From positions 49,005-113,004 of the forward strand of contig JAIBBE010000083.1 of assembly GCA_019694835.1 (NCBI GenBank): a stretch of DNA of 64,000 nucleotides. Direction: 5' to 3'. A program made the translations under genes and the position numbers. Below are positions 23,873 to 32,825 of this stretch, in pieces. This stretch comes from Fimbriimonadaceae bacterium. Lineage in GTDB: Bacteria; Armatimonadota; Fimbriimonadia; Fimbriimonadales; Fimbriimonadaceae. Each line of letters begins with the position of its first letter. Within the stretch, counting starts at the first letter, position 1. The notes below the pieces were generated by a model. That model worked only from the letters and a program-made list of their open reading frames with translations. It searched no databases and was not told the DNA's origin.

Positions 23873-26230
23873 ATGTCGCATGCACCGGCCGCCCTCGATC
23901 CCGGAGTGGTGCTGCACGGTCGCTTCCAGATCGCGCACTTGCTCGGGCGCGGCGGATTTGGCATCACGTACCTTGCCCATGACACCGAGCGCAAGGACTC
24001 CTGCGTCGTCAAGGAGCTTGCCCCACCGGGAGCGGTGCGGACGGCAGACGGCGATCTCAGCTTCGCGGTTCTAGGACCTGCCATCGCTCAGCGTTTGCGC
24101 CACCAGTTCATTCAGGAGGCCAACTTCCTCAGCCGCATTCGTGCACGCGGGGTCATTCCGGTTCGCGAGACCTGGCAGGAACGGGGCACCTCGTACTTCG
24201 CAATGGACTACGTCGCCGACGCGATGAGTCTCCAGCGAGTCTTGCTCTCCGAGGGCAGAATGGATGCCTCGACCGTCCTCGACATCGTCTATCAGCTTCT
24301 CGAGACCCTGGAGCACGTCCACGCCAGAGGACTCTTGCATCGCGATATCAAGCCCTCTAATGTCTTGCTGAGTCCCAAGGGCGAAGCGTTCCTGATCGAC
24401 TTTGGCAGTGCAAGAGAGTGGCACGCCGATTTCGCCGGTCAACATACGGTCCAGTACACACCCGGATACGCTCCGTTGGAGCAGATGAGCGAGCAAGCCC
24501 GGCGCGGCCCCGCGACCGACCTCTACGCCCTCTCGGCCCTCGCCTACGCACTCCTCACCGGAGATCATCCAGCCCCGGCGGTGGAACGCGCGACCGGTAC
24601 CCCGCTCATTCCTCTGCGCGCCATCCGGCCTGACGTTGAGCCTCGGGTTGCGGCGACCATCGAGGCTGGTCTGGCACTCGGGTTTCCGGAGCGTCCCCAA
24701 TCGGCATCTGCAATGCGGGCGATGATGGATGGCCCGGCCCCAGAGGCAGAATTGGTTTCGACCCTCGCCACCCTCGATGCGCAGATCGTTCGGCTGCAGG
24801 CGTTCAAGTTCAACCGACGAGAGTGTCCGGGATGCGGCGGTGTCCTTGAGGAGCCCAAGCCACTAAGGGTCGGAGCATGCCCGGTGTGCCGGGAAGGGGT
24901 CCTGCGAGCCCGAAAGATCGCCGCAAAACTGTGCCCCGTGTGCCGAATCGGAATTCTCCACGATCTGCCCAATACCAATCCGCTCAAGCTCTGTCCGACC
25001 TGCCGCACCGGGCTGCTCCGCACCCAAGGCTTGCTCAGAAAACGCACCCTAACGTGTGAGGCATGCGGTGAAACCTATGGGCTCAACGGCGATCACCGTG
25101 ATCTCCAGACCGGATCGCCGGGACGGCGAAAGTACATTGATGTGATTCGGAATTCCGACGGCGAGTCGCATACCGCCGCCGAATGGCGATCTTTGGCTGG
25201 CCGCACAGAATTCGTGCGGCGGTGCGATGGATGCGGGGCCCAGTTCGACCGTCAGGATGACGAACGCTACCGCCAAATCACGCCCAAGCCAACCGTTTAT
25301 GGGGAACTGTTCGAAGATGAGTGGGCGCAGATTGCGGCGGGATTGGAGCCCGGCGCCGGCAACACGTTCTGCGAGGCGTGTGATGCTGACTTCTTCGCCG
25401 ACGCCGAAACCCTGACGCTGCTCGGTGCCTCCAAGGACCCGTTTGGTTTTGCCGAGAGGCACCAGGGTCAGCTTTTGCGTCGAGACGATGTCCGATGGCT
25501 GGCGGTCGGCAAGAGCAGTGGCCAGGCGGGGCTGCTCTGCGTGGGCGGAGGAGACGATGGCGCTCGACGGACACCCTGTGGCACCGAGTTCGACGGCGCG
25601 GGCGATGTCTTAACGCTCGTCCGAAGCGACCTCGTAAGGCTCCATCGGCACGTTGGCCAATCCCTCACCCTGGCGAATTGGCATCGCGTGGGGCAAGGTC
25701 TGCCCAAGTTCGGAGACGAAGAGGGTCTCCTTTCTCAAATGGGGCCTGCCCTGCACGATGCCTACGTCGCGGGCGAACTCCCCTTTGATTCCCGCGATCC
25801 TGAACTGGTGTGGCGAGGTCCGGCCGAACGACTCGACGCAGAAGGCAGATCGTTGGGTGAGGGTCAATTCGTGTTGGAGGCCGACGGCCTCATCTTCGGA
25901 TCGCTGCTTCGGAAGTTGCGGGTACCGGCGGACCAGATCGAGTCGATTTCGCACACCGATGGCATCTTGGCTCCCGATCAGCCTGCCGCATCCGAACAAA
26001 GAATCCGCGCGTTCTCTCCGCCGGAAGACGGAAATCGGCAGGCCCCGGGCAGTGCGAAGGAAATCGTGGTGGAAAGGGTCGATGGAGATCGGCTTTTGTT
26101 CGAGGTCGATCCGGTAGTGTTTTCAGTCAAGCTCGAATCGGGCAAGTGGGAAACGCTGCTCGAGGCGAGGTCCTTGGTTGCGCGTTGGGGTGGAGGGCGG
26201 GCATCCACCCGTGGGAGGGTGGATGCATAG
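23873..26230 (+). CDS. Ser/Thr protein kinase with a multi-CxxC zinc-knuckle array
   Basis: Residues about 16-285 form a complete Hanks-type kinase: GRGGFGITYLA (glycine loop, 25-35), Lys47 in VVKE, HRDIKPSNVLL with Asp158, DFG at 176-178 and APLEQ in place of APE. No membrane segment follows. Residues 318-503 instead hold seven CxxC pairs (318, 336, 354, 374, 395, 451, 500), several as CPVC/CPTC knuckles, and a further Cys pair (556, 569) that could bind zinc. The C-terminal 200 residues are alpha/beta with VLEADGLIFGSLLRKLRVP and have no family I recognise. The last residues (GGGRASTRGRVDA) come from a hairpin repeat. It is probably a soluble regulatory kinase; target unknown. Confidence 0.88.
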   Translation: MSHAPAALDPGVVLHGRFQIAHLLGRGGFGITYLAHDTERKDSCVVKELAPPGAVRTADGDLSFAVLGPAIAQRLRHQFIQEANFLSRIRARGVIPVRETWQERGTSYFAMDYVADAMSLQRVLLSEGRMDASTVLDIVYQLLETLEHVHARGLLHRDIKPSNVLLSPKGEAFLIDFGSAREWHADFAGQHTVQYTPGYAPLEQMSEQARRGPATDLYALSALAYALLTGDHPAPAVERATGTPLIPLRAIRPDVEPRVAATIEAGLALGFPERPQSASAMRAMMDGPAPEAELVSTLATLDAQIVRLQAFKFNRRECPGCGGVLEEPKPLRVGACPVCREGVLRARKIAAKLCPVCRIGILHDLPNTNPLKLCPTCRTGLLRTQGLLRKRTLTCEACGETYGLNGDHRDLQTGSPGRRKYIDVIRNSDGESHTAAEWRSLAGRTEFVRRCDGCGAQFDRQDDERYRQITPKPTVYGELFEDEWAQIAAGLEPGAGNTFCEACDADFFADAETLTLLGASKDPFGFAERHQGQLLRRDDVRWLAVGKSSGQAGLLCVGGGDDGARRTPCGTEFDGAGDVLTLVRSDLVRLHRHVGQSLTLANWHRVGQGLPKFGDEEGLLSQMGPALHDAYVAGELPFDSRDPELVWRGPAERLDAEGRSLGEGQFVLEADGLIFGSLLRKLRVPADQIESISHTDGILAPDQPAASEQRIRAFSPPEDGNRQAPGSAKEIVVERVDGDRLLFEVDPVVFSVKLESGKWETLLEARSLVARWGGGRASTRGRVDA

Positions 26231-26290
26231 TTATATCCACCCCGGAGATGGTTGGATGCATAGTTATCCACCCGGGGTAGGGTGGATGCA
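26201..26290. repeat. Hairpin repeat B, copy 3, with two decayed copies
   Basis: GCATCCACCC GTGGGA GGGTGGATGC (26201-26226) covers the kinase stop codon. Two degenerate copies follow at about 26235-26258 and 26267-26290, each ending GGATGCA. Compared with copy 1, both stem strands have changed together. Confidence 0.88.
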
Positions 26291-26321
26291 AGGTGGGGCG
26301 TAGGTCCGGCTGGAGCCGCAG

Positions 26322-27191
26322 TTAACGATGCGCGGCGCGCTGCAGACGGTCCCAAATCGCGGCCCATTCTGGATCTCGGGGCGGTTCTTCGATGAGGATT
26401 TGGGTCAGATCGCGCCGATCGAGGTCCGCAAGCACGGCATAGAGTTGGGCAGCATAGAGAGAAGGGTTCCGGGGCATCTGCACCTGAGAATCGTTTTGGG
26501 CAGGGGCGAAAGTCAAGCCGGCGTCGGTGGTTCCCAGCTTTGGTACGAGCCTCACCGGCGTCCGAGGCGAGTAGTGCCGCAAGTGGAGTCCGGGCGAGGA
26601 ATGGGATTCTCCCGGGTCGACGGCCATGGCTCGGACGGAGACGGGTTGCTCCAGAACGGCTTCCAGGTCAGCAGCCGATACCTGACCCGGCCTCAGCACT
26701 CTGGGCGCGCCGGTGAGATCGAGCACGGTCGACTCCAGCCCGATGTCACATGGGCCACCGTCCAACACCAAGAAGTCACCCAAATCGGGGTCGACATCTT
26801 CGGCGCGGGTCGGCGAAAGCCGTGAGAAGCGATTGGCACTTGGCGCGGCTAAAGGTCCGGCTCGACTGATCAGTTCTTGCGCCACTGGGTGCGAGGGCAT
26901 TCGGACGGCGACGGTCGGCAATCCGGCCGTCACCCGGGACGGAATACCGGGCGTTTTGGGCAACACCAAGGTCAAGGGTCCTGGCCAGAACTCCAGGATG
27001 AGACTGACCGCACGTTCGTCGAGTTCGGCAACCTGACGAGCCTGCTCAATGCCAGAAACATGGACGATCAGCGGACTTTCCGGCGGGCGCCCCTTGGCGG
27101 CAAACACCTTCTCCACCGCCTCGGGGTCCGTTGCCAGGCAAGCAAGGCCATACACGGTTTCGGTTGGCATCACGACGAGGCCGCCGCTCAA
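26322..27191 (-). CDS. tsaC: Threonylcarbamoyl-AMP synthase (Sua5/YrdC/YwlC family)
   Basis: The enzyme makes threonylcarbamoyl-AMP from threonine, bicarbonate and ATP for t6A37 of ANN-decoding tRNAs. VVMPTETVYGLACLATD, KGRPPESPLIVHV, FWPGPLTLVLPK, RMPSHPVAQELI and LAAPSANRFSRLSPT are the YrdC core. A C-terminal extension of about 90 residues resembles the Sua5 tail only loosely. The TTG at 27191 is the first usual start, but the conserved N-terminal helix (SEALDEAVALIL) lies upstream in the same open frame. The real start may therefore be the ATT at 27239 or CTG at 27245, overlapping the upstream stop codon. It is the third gene of a minus-strand operon. Confidence 0.88.
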   Translation of the reverse strand: MSGGLVVMPTETVYGLACLATDPEAVEKVFAAKGRPPESPLIVHVSGIEQARQVAELDERAVSLILEFWPGPLTLVLPKTPGIPSRVTAGLPTVAVRMPSHPVAQELISRAGPLAAPSANRFSRLSPTRAEDVDPDLGDFLVLDGGPCDIGLESTVLDLTGAPRVLRPGQVSAADLEAVLEQPVSVRAMAVDPGESHSSPGLHLRHYSPRTPVRLVPKLGTTDAGLTFAPAQNDSQVQMPRNPSLYAAQLYAVLADLDRRDLTQILIEEPPRDPEWAAIWDRLQRAAHR

Positions 27192-27241
27192 GATGAGCGC
27201 AACGGCCTCATCGAGTGCTTCCGAAGTCGGGGAGCAAATCC

Positions 27242-27436
27242 TCAGCTCTTGTCGTCGCCTCCGAGAAAGCCGGAAATCGTGTCGCCCAATCCGCCGGGCA
27301 GTTTATCCATGATGCCGGACTGGCCGAGCCACTTCGGTATGTCGGCCGCATGCTCCTGGATGAAATCGGCGACCTTTGCGGCGGTTTCCTTGTCGATTCC
27401 GACCTTGGCCGAAAGCTGGTTGATGAGCTCTTCCAT
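27242..27436 (-). CDS. Small helical protein, 64 aa
   Basis: MEELINQLSAKVGIDKETAAKVADFIQEHAADIPKWLG... ends in a Gly-rich tail (GGLGDTISGFLGGDDKS). The helix-turn-helix-like organisation resembles small bacterial proteins of unknown function with one short helical domain; I cannot assign it. The start ATG shares one base with the upstream stop codon (TGATG), indicating coupling to the DUF4332 gene. Its own stop overlaps or abuts the likely tsaC start, so it is cotranslated with both. Confidence 0.75.
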   Translation of the reverse strand: MEELINQLSAKVGIDKETAAKVADFIQEHAADIPKWLGQSGIMDKLPGGLGDTISGFLGGDDKS

Positions 27437-27840
27437 CAGTGGGTTACCACCTTCGGGAGGGCTTTCGCCTGCGTGATCCACTCCTCGACTTCGCCCAGGC
27501 TCGGCACCCGGTTGACGAGGTTCTTAGCCGCATTGACCTCTTCGAGCTTGGCGTGCAAATTCGCTCCGTTGCGCTGACCGAGTTCAGGCACCGAGTCGAC
27601 TCCAGCCGCTTCGAGAAGATCGGCGTACTGCCCACCGATTCCCTTGATTCGAGCCAGATCAGCGCGATTCACCCACTTGAGGATCAGCGCCTCCGAAATG
27701 CTCGTGCTGCCCGCGAGGTCTTCTCGGCCCTTGGCGCTTGCTCCAGCTTCGAGCAGTTTCTCAACCGTCCCAATTCCGGCCGCACCCAGCTTCTCCGCGT
27801 ATGCCGCCCCAATCCCTTCAACGTCTGCAATATTAGCCAT
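27436..27840 (-). CDS. DUF4332 (helix-hairpin-helix-like) protein
   Basis: MANIADVEGIGAAYAEKLGAAGI and ARIKGIGGQYADLLEAAGVDSV are two helix-hairpin-helix-like repeats, the pattern of DUF4332 proteins (about 130 aa). The fold suggests DNA or protein binding, but no role is established. The ATG at 27840 is chosen because GGAG is 8 bases upstream; the frame starting at 27861 lacks one. It leads the operon with the 64-aa protein and tsaC and is divergent from metH. Confidence 0.85.
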   Translation of the reverse strand: MANIADVEGIGAAYAEKLGAAGIGTVEKLLEAGASAKGREDLAGSTSISEALILKWVNRADLARIKGIGGQYADLLEAAGVDSVPELGQRNGANLHAKLEEVNAAKNLVNRVPSLGEVEEWITQAKALPKVVTH

Positions 27841-27928
27841 ATATTCACTCCTACCGAACAATACGAGGATTTTGGCACGGCAAGCTAGCGGTCTTTCGGA
27901 TCAGGGCAAGCAAGCTCATCCCAAAAGC

Positions 27929-27934
27929 CATAAT
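27929..27934 (+). promoter_or_regulatory. Probable -10 box of metH (leaderless)
   Basis: CATAAT ends 6 bases before the metH ATG at 27941. The 100-base divergent gap has no Shine-Dalgarno sequence for metH and no room for a cobalamin riboswitch. Confidence 0.5.
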
Positions 27935-27940
27935 TGACCT

Positions 27941-29887
27941 ATGGCTGAATCTCCATTCCTCTCTGCCCTCGCCGAACGCGTCCTCGTGTTCGATGGCGCG
28001 ATGGGAACTCAGATTCAGGCCGCCAACTTAAGTCTCGACGACTTTGTCTTGCCCTCCGGAGCCGAGGTCCCACCTGCCGTTCGAGATGCCGCCGCCCGAA
28101 TCGGGAAGACACCACTCGAAGGCTGCAACGAGTTGCTTTGCCTCACCCGACCGCAAGTCATCGAGGATATCCACGGCAGGTACCTGGCTGCCGGGGCGGA
28201 CATGGTCGAAACGAACACCTTTGGCACCACCAGTATCGTTCTGGGCGAATACGATATCCCCGAACTTGTTTACGATTTTGCCTACGCGGCCGGTCAGATC
28301 GCGCGGCGCGCTTGCGATGCGTATTCGACGGCGGACAAGCCCCGCTTCATGGTGGGTGCGCTAGGGCCGGGTACGAAGCTCGTGTCCCTCGGTCAAGCGA
28401 CATGGCAAGAACTGGAGGACACCTATGCGACTGCCTTTCGTGCGCTCTTGGAAACGGGTGCCGACGCCCTCCTTCTCGAGACGCTTCAGGACCTCTTGAT
28501 GGTCAAGGCCGGCATCGTCGCCGCGAAACGGGCGATGGCCGAAACCGAGCGGAAGGTTCCGCTCATCGTCCAAGTCACGATGGAACAGACGGGGACCATG
28601 CTGCTCGGTTCGGATATTGGCGCCGCGCTGAATATGCTCGAGTGCTTCCCCGAAGTGTCGGCGCTCGGCCTCAACTGCGCGACGGGTCCGGTGGAGATGG
28701 CCCCTCATGTCCGCTTCCTCGGCGAAAACTCAACGAGACCCCTTTCCGTTCAGCCGAATGCGGGTCTTCCTGTCATGGAAGGTGGTCAAGCCGTTTACAA
28801 ACTAACTCCGGAACAACTTGCCGATGCCCACGAGAGATTCGTCACCGAGCACGGAGTCGCCATCGTAGGCGGCTGCTGCGGAACGACGCCCTCCCATATC
28901 GACGCAGTCGCGGCGAGGGTCGGGGGTCGGGCGCACGGGACCAACGCGCATTGGCAGCAGGTACGACACCTGTTCCCCGGATTCGACTTCACCTATCGAA
29001 CCGACGAGCAGGCGGCGGCTCAGAAGCTGATCGGGTGCAGCAGCCTCTACATGTTTCAACCCTACAAGCAGGATGCCAGCTTCCTCATCATCGGCGAGAA
29101 GACCAACGCCAACGGCAGCAAGGCCTTCCGCGAAATGCTCGCCAATGAGAATTGGGAAGGCTTGGTCGAACTCGCGCGCGAACTGGAGGGCGAGGGCTCG
29201 CACCTTCTCGACGTTTGCGCAGCCTTCGTTGGCCGCAACGAAGAGCGCGACATGCGCGAACTTCTTTCCCGCTACAACCGGCACATCACCGTTCCGATCA
29301 TGATCGACTCGACCGAGATCAACGTGGTGGAGGCGTCCCTCCAGATGCTCGCCGGGAAGCCTGTCATCAACTCGATCAACTTCGAAGATGGCGAAGCACG
29401 GACAGAAGCCGTCTTGGGCCTTTGCCAGAAATACGGAGCCGCCATCGTCGCCCTCACCATCGATGAAGAAGGGATGGCAAAAACCGTTGAGCGCAAAGTG
29501 CAGATCGCCGATCGGCTCTTGGCGCGAACTCGGGCTCATGGCCTGCCCGATCATGACGTCTTTCTCGACTGCCTGACCTTCACGCTCGGCTCGGGGGATG
29601 AAGAGTTCCGCAATGCAGGCGTGGCCACCATTGAGGCGATCCGAGAACTTCGGTCGAAGCACCCGCAAGTGAACTTCACCCTCGGCATCAGCAACATCAG
29701 CTTTGGCCTGAAACCTGCCGCCCGCCAAATCGTCAACTCGGCCTTCCTGCACTACTGCCTCGAAGCCGGCTTGACCTCAGCGATCGTGCACTTCAGCAAG
29801 ATCCAGCCTGAGAACAAGATTGATCCGGAGATTTGGAGAATCGCAACCGACCTGGTCTACGACAATCGCCGGTTCGAAGCGGCCTAA
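27941..29887 (+). CDS. metH: Cobalamin-dependent methionine synthase, homocysteine and folate modules only
   Basis: MetH moves a methyl group from methyl-tetrahydrofolate to homocysteine through cobalamin. The N-terminal homocysteine module is complete (VFDGAMGTQIQ, ETNTFGTT, zinc ligands in LGLNCATGP and GGCCGTTPSH near 310). The folate module follows from about residue 365 (FLIIGEKTNANGSKAF, DVCAAFVGRNEERDM, PIMIDSTEINVVEASLQ, NFTLGISNISFGLKP). The protein stops at 648 aa, with DLVYDNRRFEAA, at the start of where the cap and B12-binding domains should be. No such domains follow; a repeat element begins 24 bases later. The B12 and reactivation modules must be encoded elsewhere, or the gene is truncated. 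Confidence 0.92.
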   Translation: MAESPFLSALAERVLVFDGAMGTQIQAANLSLDDFVLPSGAEVPPAVRDAAARIGKTPLEGCNELLCLTRPQVIEDIHGRYLAAGADMVETNTFGTTSIVLGEYDIPELVYDFAYAAGQIARRACDAYSTADKPRFMVGALGPGTKLVSLGQATWQELEDTYATAFRALLETGADALLLETLQDLLMVKAGIVAAKRAMAETERKVPLIVQVTMEQTGTMLLGSDIGAALNMLECFPEVSALGLNCATGPVEMAPHVRFLGENSTRPLSVQPNAGLPVMEGGQAVYKLTPEQLADAHERFVTEHGVAIVGGCCGTTPSHIDAVAARVGGRAHGTNAHWQQVRHLFPGFDFTYRTDEQAAAQKLIGCSSLYMFQPYKQDASFLIIGEKTNANGSKAFREMLANENWEGLVELARELEGEGSHLLDVCAAFVGRNEERDMRELLSRYNRHITVPIMIDSTEINVVEASLQMLAGKPVINSINFEDGEARTEAVLGLCQKYGAAIVALTIDEEGMAKTVERKVQIADRLLARTRAHGLPDHDVFLDCLTFTLGSGDEEFRNAGVATIEAIRELRSKHPQVNFTLGISNISFGLKPAARQIVNSAFLHYCLEAGLTSAIVHFSKIQPENKIDPEIWRIATDLVYDNRRFEAA

Positions 29888-29910
29888 AGACTCATCGTGA
29901 CCGTCCTTGG

Positions 29911-30011
29911 GGGTGGCCGGGGTGATGAATTGTGCACCCCGGTTCTGCCAATGACGACAGGCTCCCGCAGTTGACAACGCCGGGGCGCACAATGCATCAC
30001 CCCGGCCACCC
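29911..30011. repeat. Palindromic element F, copy 1 (101 bp)
   Basis: The ends GGGTGGCCGGGGTGATGAAT and ATGCATCACCCCGGCCACCC are inverted repeats, with TGTGCACCCCGG / CCGGGGCGCACA as an inner pair and a short variable centre (ACGACAGGCTCCCGCAGTTG). There is no coding capacity, as in a MITE. Other copies are at 39076 and 41649. It fills most of the metH-M42 gap. Confidence 0.93.
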
Positions 30012-30082
30012 AGTAGTGTCTTCCAGTTCAACCAAGTATGGTCCTCAGGCGGCATCTCTATCTGAACCGGTAACCTTGACCG

Positions 30083-31159
30083 ATGCGACCTGAATCCCTG
30101 GAGTTCTTTAAGGAGATCGTCAACACGCCCTCTCCGAGCGGCTATGAAGAGGCAGCGGCCGAGGTGTATCGCGGGTACACGAGCCAGTTTGCGGACAAGA
30201 TTCACACCGACGTCCACGGAAGCGTGTGGGCCATCGCCAACCCCGATGCGAAGATGAAGATCATGCTCGCCGGACACATGGACGAGATCGGTTTCATCAT
30301 CCACTACATCTCCGACGAGGGTCTTCTCTACTTCAGTGGAATTGGAGGGCACGACAGCGTCATCCCGGTTGGCCAACGTGTTTGGATTCACGGCAAAGAG
30401 CGAGTGCCCGGCATCATCGGTCGCAAGGCCATTCATCTTCTCGAAGAAGATGAGCGCAAGAAGAAGCCCGAACTCAAAGACCTTTGGATCGACGTGGGTG
30501 CCAGCAGCCGCGAAGAGGTCGAAAAGGTTATTGCTTTGGGTGACGTCGTAACCTTCCAGTACGAGTTCCAAATGCTGATGGGCGATCGAGCAACCGCTCG
30601 GGGCTTCGACAACAAGATGGGTTCGTTCATCGTCGCGGAGGCGCTTCGGCTGCTTAAGCAGGATGGCGGTCTCGATCCCGGCGTTGGAGTTTACGCAGTG
30701 GCAACCGTACAAGAAGAGATCGGCCTTCGCGGTGCGCGAACATCATCTTATGGAATTTCACCCCAGTCAGGATTGGCGGTAGACGTTAATCATGCTGTCG
30801 ACTATCCCGGCGTCAGCAAGACCCGATACGGCGCGCTTGACATTGGCAAGGGCCCATCGGTTATGCGCGGTGCGAATGCAAACCACACCGTTTTTCGTAT
30901 GGTCACGACGGCCGGTGACGAAGACAAGATTCCGTATCAAGTCGACGTTGCACCGGGCGGAACCGGCACCGATGGCAATGCGATGCAGCTTAACCAAAGC
31001 GGCATGGCGGTGGGAATTCTCGGGGTCGCCTTGCGCTACATGCATACGCCTTGCGAACTTCTGAGTATCACCGATGTCGAGGATTGTGCGCGGTTGATGG
31101 CGGCCTATTGTCGGCGCGTTAAGCCTGACACGGACTTTACCCCTCGTTTGCCGCGCTAA
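30083..31159 (+). CDS. M42 family metallo-aminopeptidase
   Basis: M42 enzymes form dodecameric tetrahedral particles that remove N-terminal residues from peptides. The metal-binding landmarks are [32 protein letters not shown] (catalytic Glu), [12 protein letters not shown] and GTGTDGNAM, then MHTPCELL with the last His. The length of 358 aa is standard. The family was first annotated as endoglucanase/FrvX and is now known as glutamyl or general aminopeptidase. TAACCT lies 6 bases before the ATG and no Shine-Dalgarno sequence is seen. A CsaA-like gene follows after one base. Confidence 0.94.
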   Translation: MRPESLEFFKEIVNTPSPSGYEEAAAEVYRGYTSQFADKIHTDVHGSVWAIANPDAKMKIMLAGHMDEIGFIIHYISDEGLLYFSGIGGHDSVIPVGQRVWIHGKERVPGIIGRKAIHLLEEDERKKKPELKDLWIDVGASSREEVEKVIALGDVVTFQYEFQMLMGDRATARGFDNKMGSFIVAEALRLLKQDGGLDPGVGVYAVATVQEEIGLRGARTSSYGISPQSGLAVDVNHAVDYPGVSKTRYGALDIGKGPSVMRGANANHTVFRMVTTAGDEDKIPYQVDVAPGGTGTDGNAMQLNQSGMAVGILGVALRYMHTPCELLSITDVEDCARLMAAYCRRVKPDTDFTPRLPR

Positions 31160-31160
31160 C

Positions 31161-31490
31161 GTGATTGAGTGGTCAGATTTCGAGAAGGTTGAGCTTCGGC
31201 TGGGGACGGTCGTACGGGCCGAATCATTCCCAGAAGCTCGCAAACCTGCCATTAAGCTGTGGGTCGACTTTGGCGAGCACGGGATCCGCCAATCCAGCGC
31301 TCAGATCACTGAACATTATTCGGTGGAGTCACTGGTTGGGAAGCAGGTTCTCGGCGTCCTGAACTTTCCGCCTAAGCGCATCGCGGGGTTCGAGTCGCAG
31401 GTGTTGGTATGCGGAGTAGCCGACCACGAGGGCAACGTCGTATTGGTCGGTCCGGATTTCAAGGTCCCCAATGGATCGCGGCTGTACTAA
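31161..31490 (+). CDS. CsaA / Trbp111-like tRNA-binding domain protein
   Basis: The whole protein (109 aa) is one OB-fold tRNA-binding domain: [69 protein letters not shown]. This is the pattern of CsaA, a dimeric export-related chaperone and tRNA-binding protein. The start is GTG at 31161, one base after the M42 stop codon, so translation is coupled. Its stop codon overlaps the convergent beta-helix gene by 4 bases. Confidence 0.92.
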   Translation: MIEWSDFEKVELRLGTVVRAESFPEARKPAIKLWVDFGEHGIRQSSAQITEHYSVESLVGKQVLGVLNFPPKRIAGFESQVLVCGVADHEGNVVLVGPDFKVPNGSRLY

Positions 31491-32788
31491 CGCTTAAGGC
31501 CCGCGCCCAAGTATCGCTTGCTCGTCCAAGAGATGGCAAGGCTCTGCGCGACTGCGCGATACTGAAAAGTGGGTATTGCCGATCGACTCACGCCGCCACC
31601 ATCCAGATAAGTGGGTGCGGCAATCGTCGGGAAGGTTGCAGAAGCGGGGAGAATCCAATAGTCCTTATTGGTCACATTCGCAAATCCAGGATGCGAAGCA
31701 ATACTCGATCCTTGGTAGCGGGTCGCCAATGAGATTGCGGTTCCGGCTAGCGAATATCCCTTACTGATCCAGTTGTTGTCGCCGGTCACCGTCGATGGAG
31801 GCGCGCCGGCGGGCAACTGGATGAGGGCAGGTGCCGACTGCGCAGAGTTGAAGATTACGTTGTTGACGAATCGTGCTTTGCCTTGACTCGCCGTCATCAG
31901 GAGAACCGGAGACAGGTACGGCGTAACGATGGTGTTATTGATCAGATAGAGCGTGCCCGAATGCTGTCCGCCACCGTCTTGCCCAAAGTGAACCGTTCCG
32001 CGATTGCCGTCTGTGTTGGCCTTCTTCACGATCAGGTTCCCGAGCAGGACGGAGTGTGAATTGGGCCGTGCCGTCTCCGAAGCATCCACGAGGTCGATCT
32101 CACGATTTGCCGAATCATGGATATAGTTGTATCGAATCAAATTGAAATGGGCGCGGCTCTTAAAGTTGTGGCCCGTAAGCGCCCCGGCAATATCGCAAAA
32201 TTGAACGGTCGCGCCGGTGCCGCCGAGGTAGAGATTATGGTTGTAACCGGGGTCGGCGAGACTTCCATTACCGTCGATCCGACAGTATTCGATCAGCTGG
32301 TCGGACGCCGAGGTCGAGCTGCCATTCCCGTTCGACATGATGCCCATATCGTTAGCCGTAATCCGGCACTTGCGTATGGTTACTCGACTTGCCTGGTTAA
32401 TCCGCACTCCCGCCCCGTTGTGCGTGTCGTTGTGGGCATTGCGCAGGTCGAGGTTCTCGATCAGCAAGCCGTCCCCGCCCGGATTGACCTGGATGAGAGC
32501 ACGGGGGACGCTGCCCGCACCGGAGTAGTTTCCTCCGGTGCCATCTAGCAATACGGGCGTCGTCCCCATCCCGATAATCTTGAGATTGGCCTTGGCGATG
32601 GAGATCATGGGACGAACATAAGCCCCACTGCCGCTCGCCCGGTACACCGCGATCGTGTCTCCTGCTCGCGAGGCGGTTACCGCATCTTCGATTCGCGCAT
32701 AGGTCTTCCCTGCACCGACCGTGAGCGTCGCCGCGTGAACTCCCGAATAGAGGCCGACAAAGAGAAGACTCGCTCCGAAGCGTCTCAT
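31487..32788 (-). CDS. Secreted right-handed beta-helix repeat protein
   Basis: A signal peptide ([19 protein letters not shown]) is followed by [20 protein letters not shown], a common entry into parallel beta-helices, and by repeated coils ([65 protein letters not shown]). The NNTI/NNVI steps are typical of polysaccharide lyases and other pectate-lyase-like proteins, but no catalytic motif can be named. It probably binds or cleaves polysaccharide outside the cell. Its stop codon overlaps that of the CsaA-like gene on the other strand. Confidence 0.85.
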   Translation of the reverse strand: MRRFGASLLFVGLYSGVHAATLTVGAGKTYARIEDAVTASRAGDTIAVYRASGSGAYVRPMISIAKANLKIIGMGTTPVLLDGTGGNYSGAGSVPRALIQVNPGGDGLLIENLDLRNAHNDTHNGAGVRINQASRVTIRKCRITANDMGIMSNGNGSSTSASDQLIEYCRIDGNGSLADPGYNHNLYLGGTGATVQFCDIAGALTGHNFKSRAHFNLIRYNYIHDSANREIDLVDASETARPNSHSVLLGNLIVKKANTDGNRGTVHFGQDGGGQHSGTLYLINNTIVTPYLSPVLLMTASQGKARFVNNVIFNSAQSAPALIQLPAGAPPSTVTGDNNWISKGYSLAGTAISLATRYQGSSIASHPGFANVTNKDYWILPASATFPTIAAPTYLDGGGVSRSAIPTFQYRAVAQSLAISWTSKRYLGAGLKR

Positions 32789-32825
32789 AGCGCACCCTAC
32801 CTGTTTAGGGCAAAAAAGTACAATG

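Noticed and set aside
27841..27940. Cobalamin or SAM riboswitch before metH
   Set aside because: The divergent gap is only 100 bases, has no B12 box, and the -10 box is 6 bases from the ATG. The metK gap (57 bases) is likewise too short.
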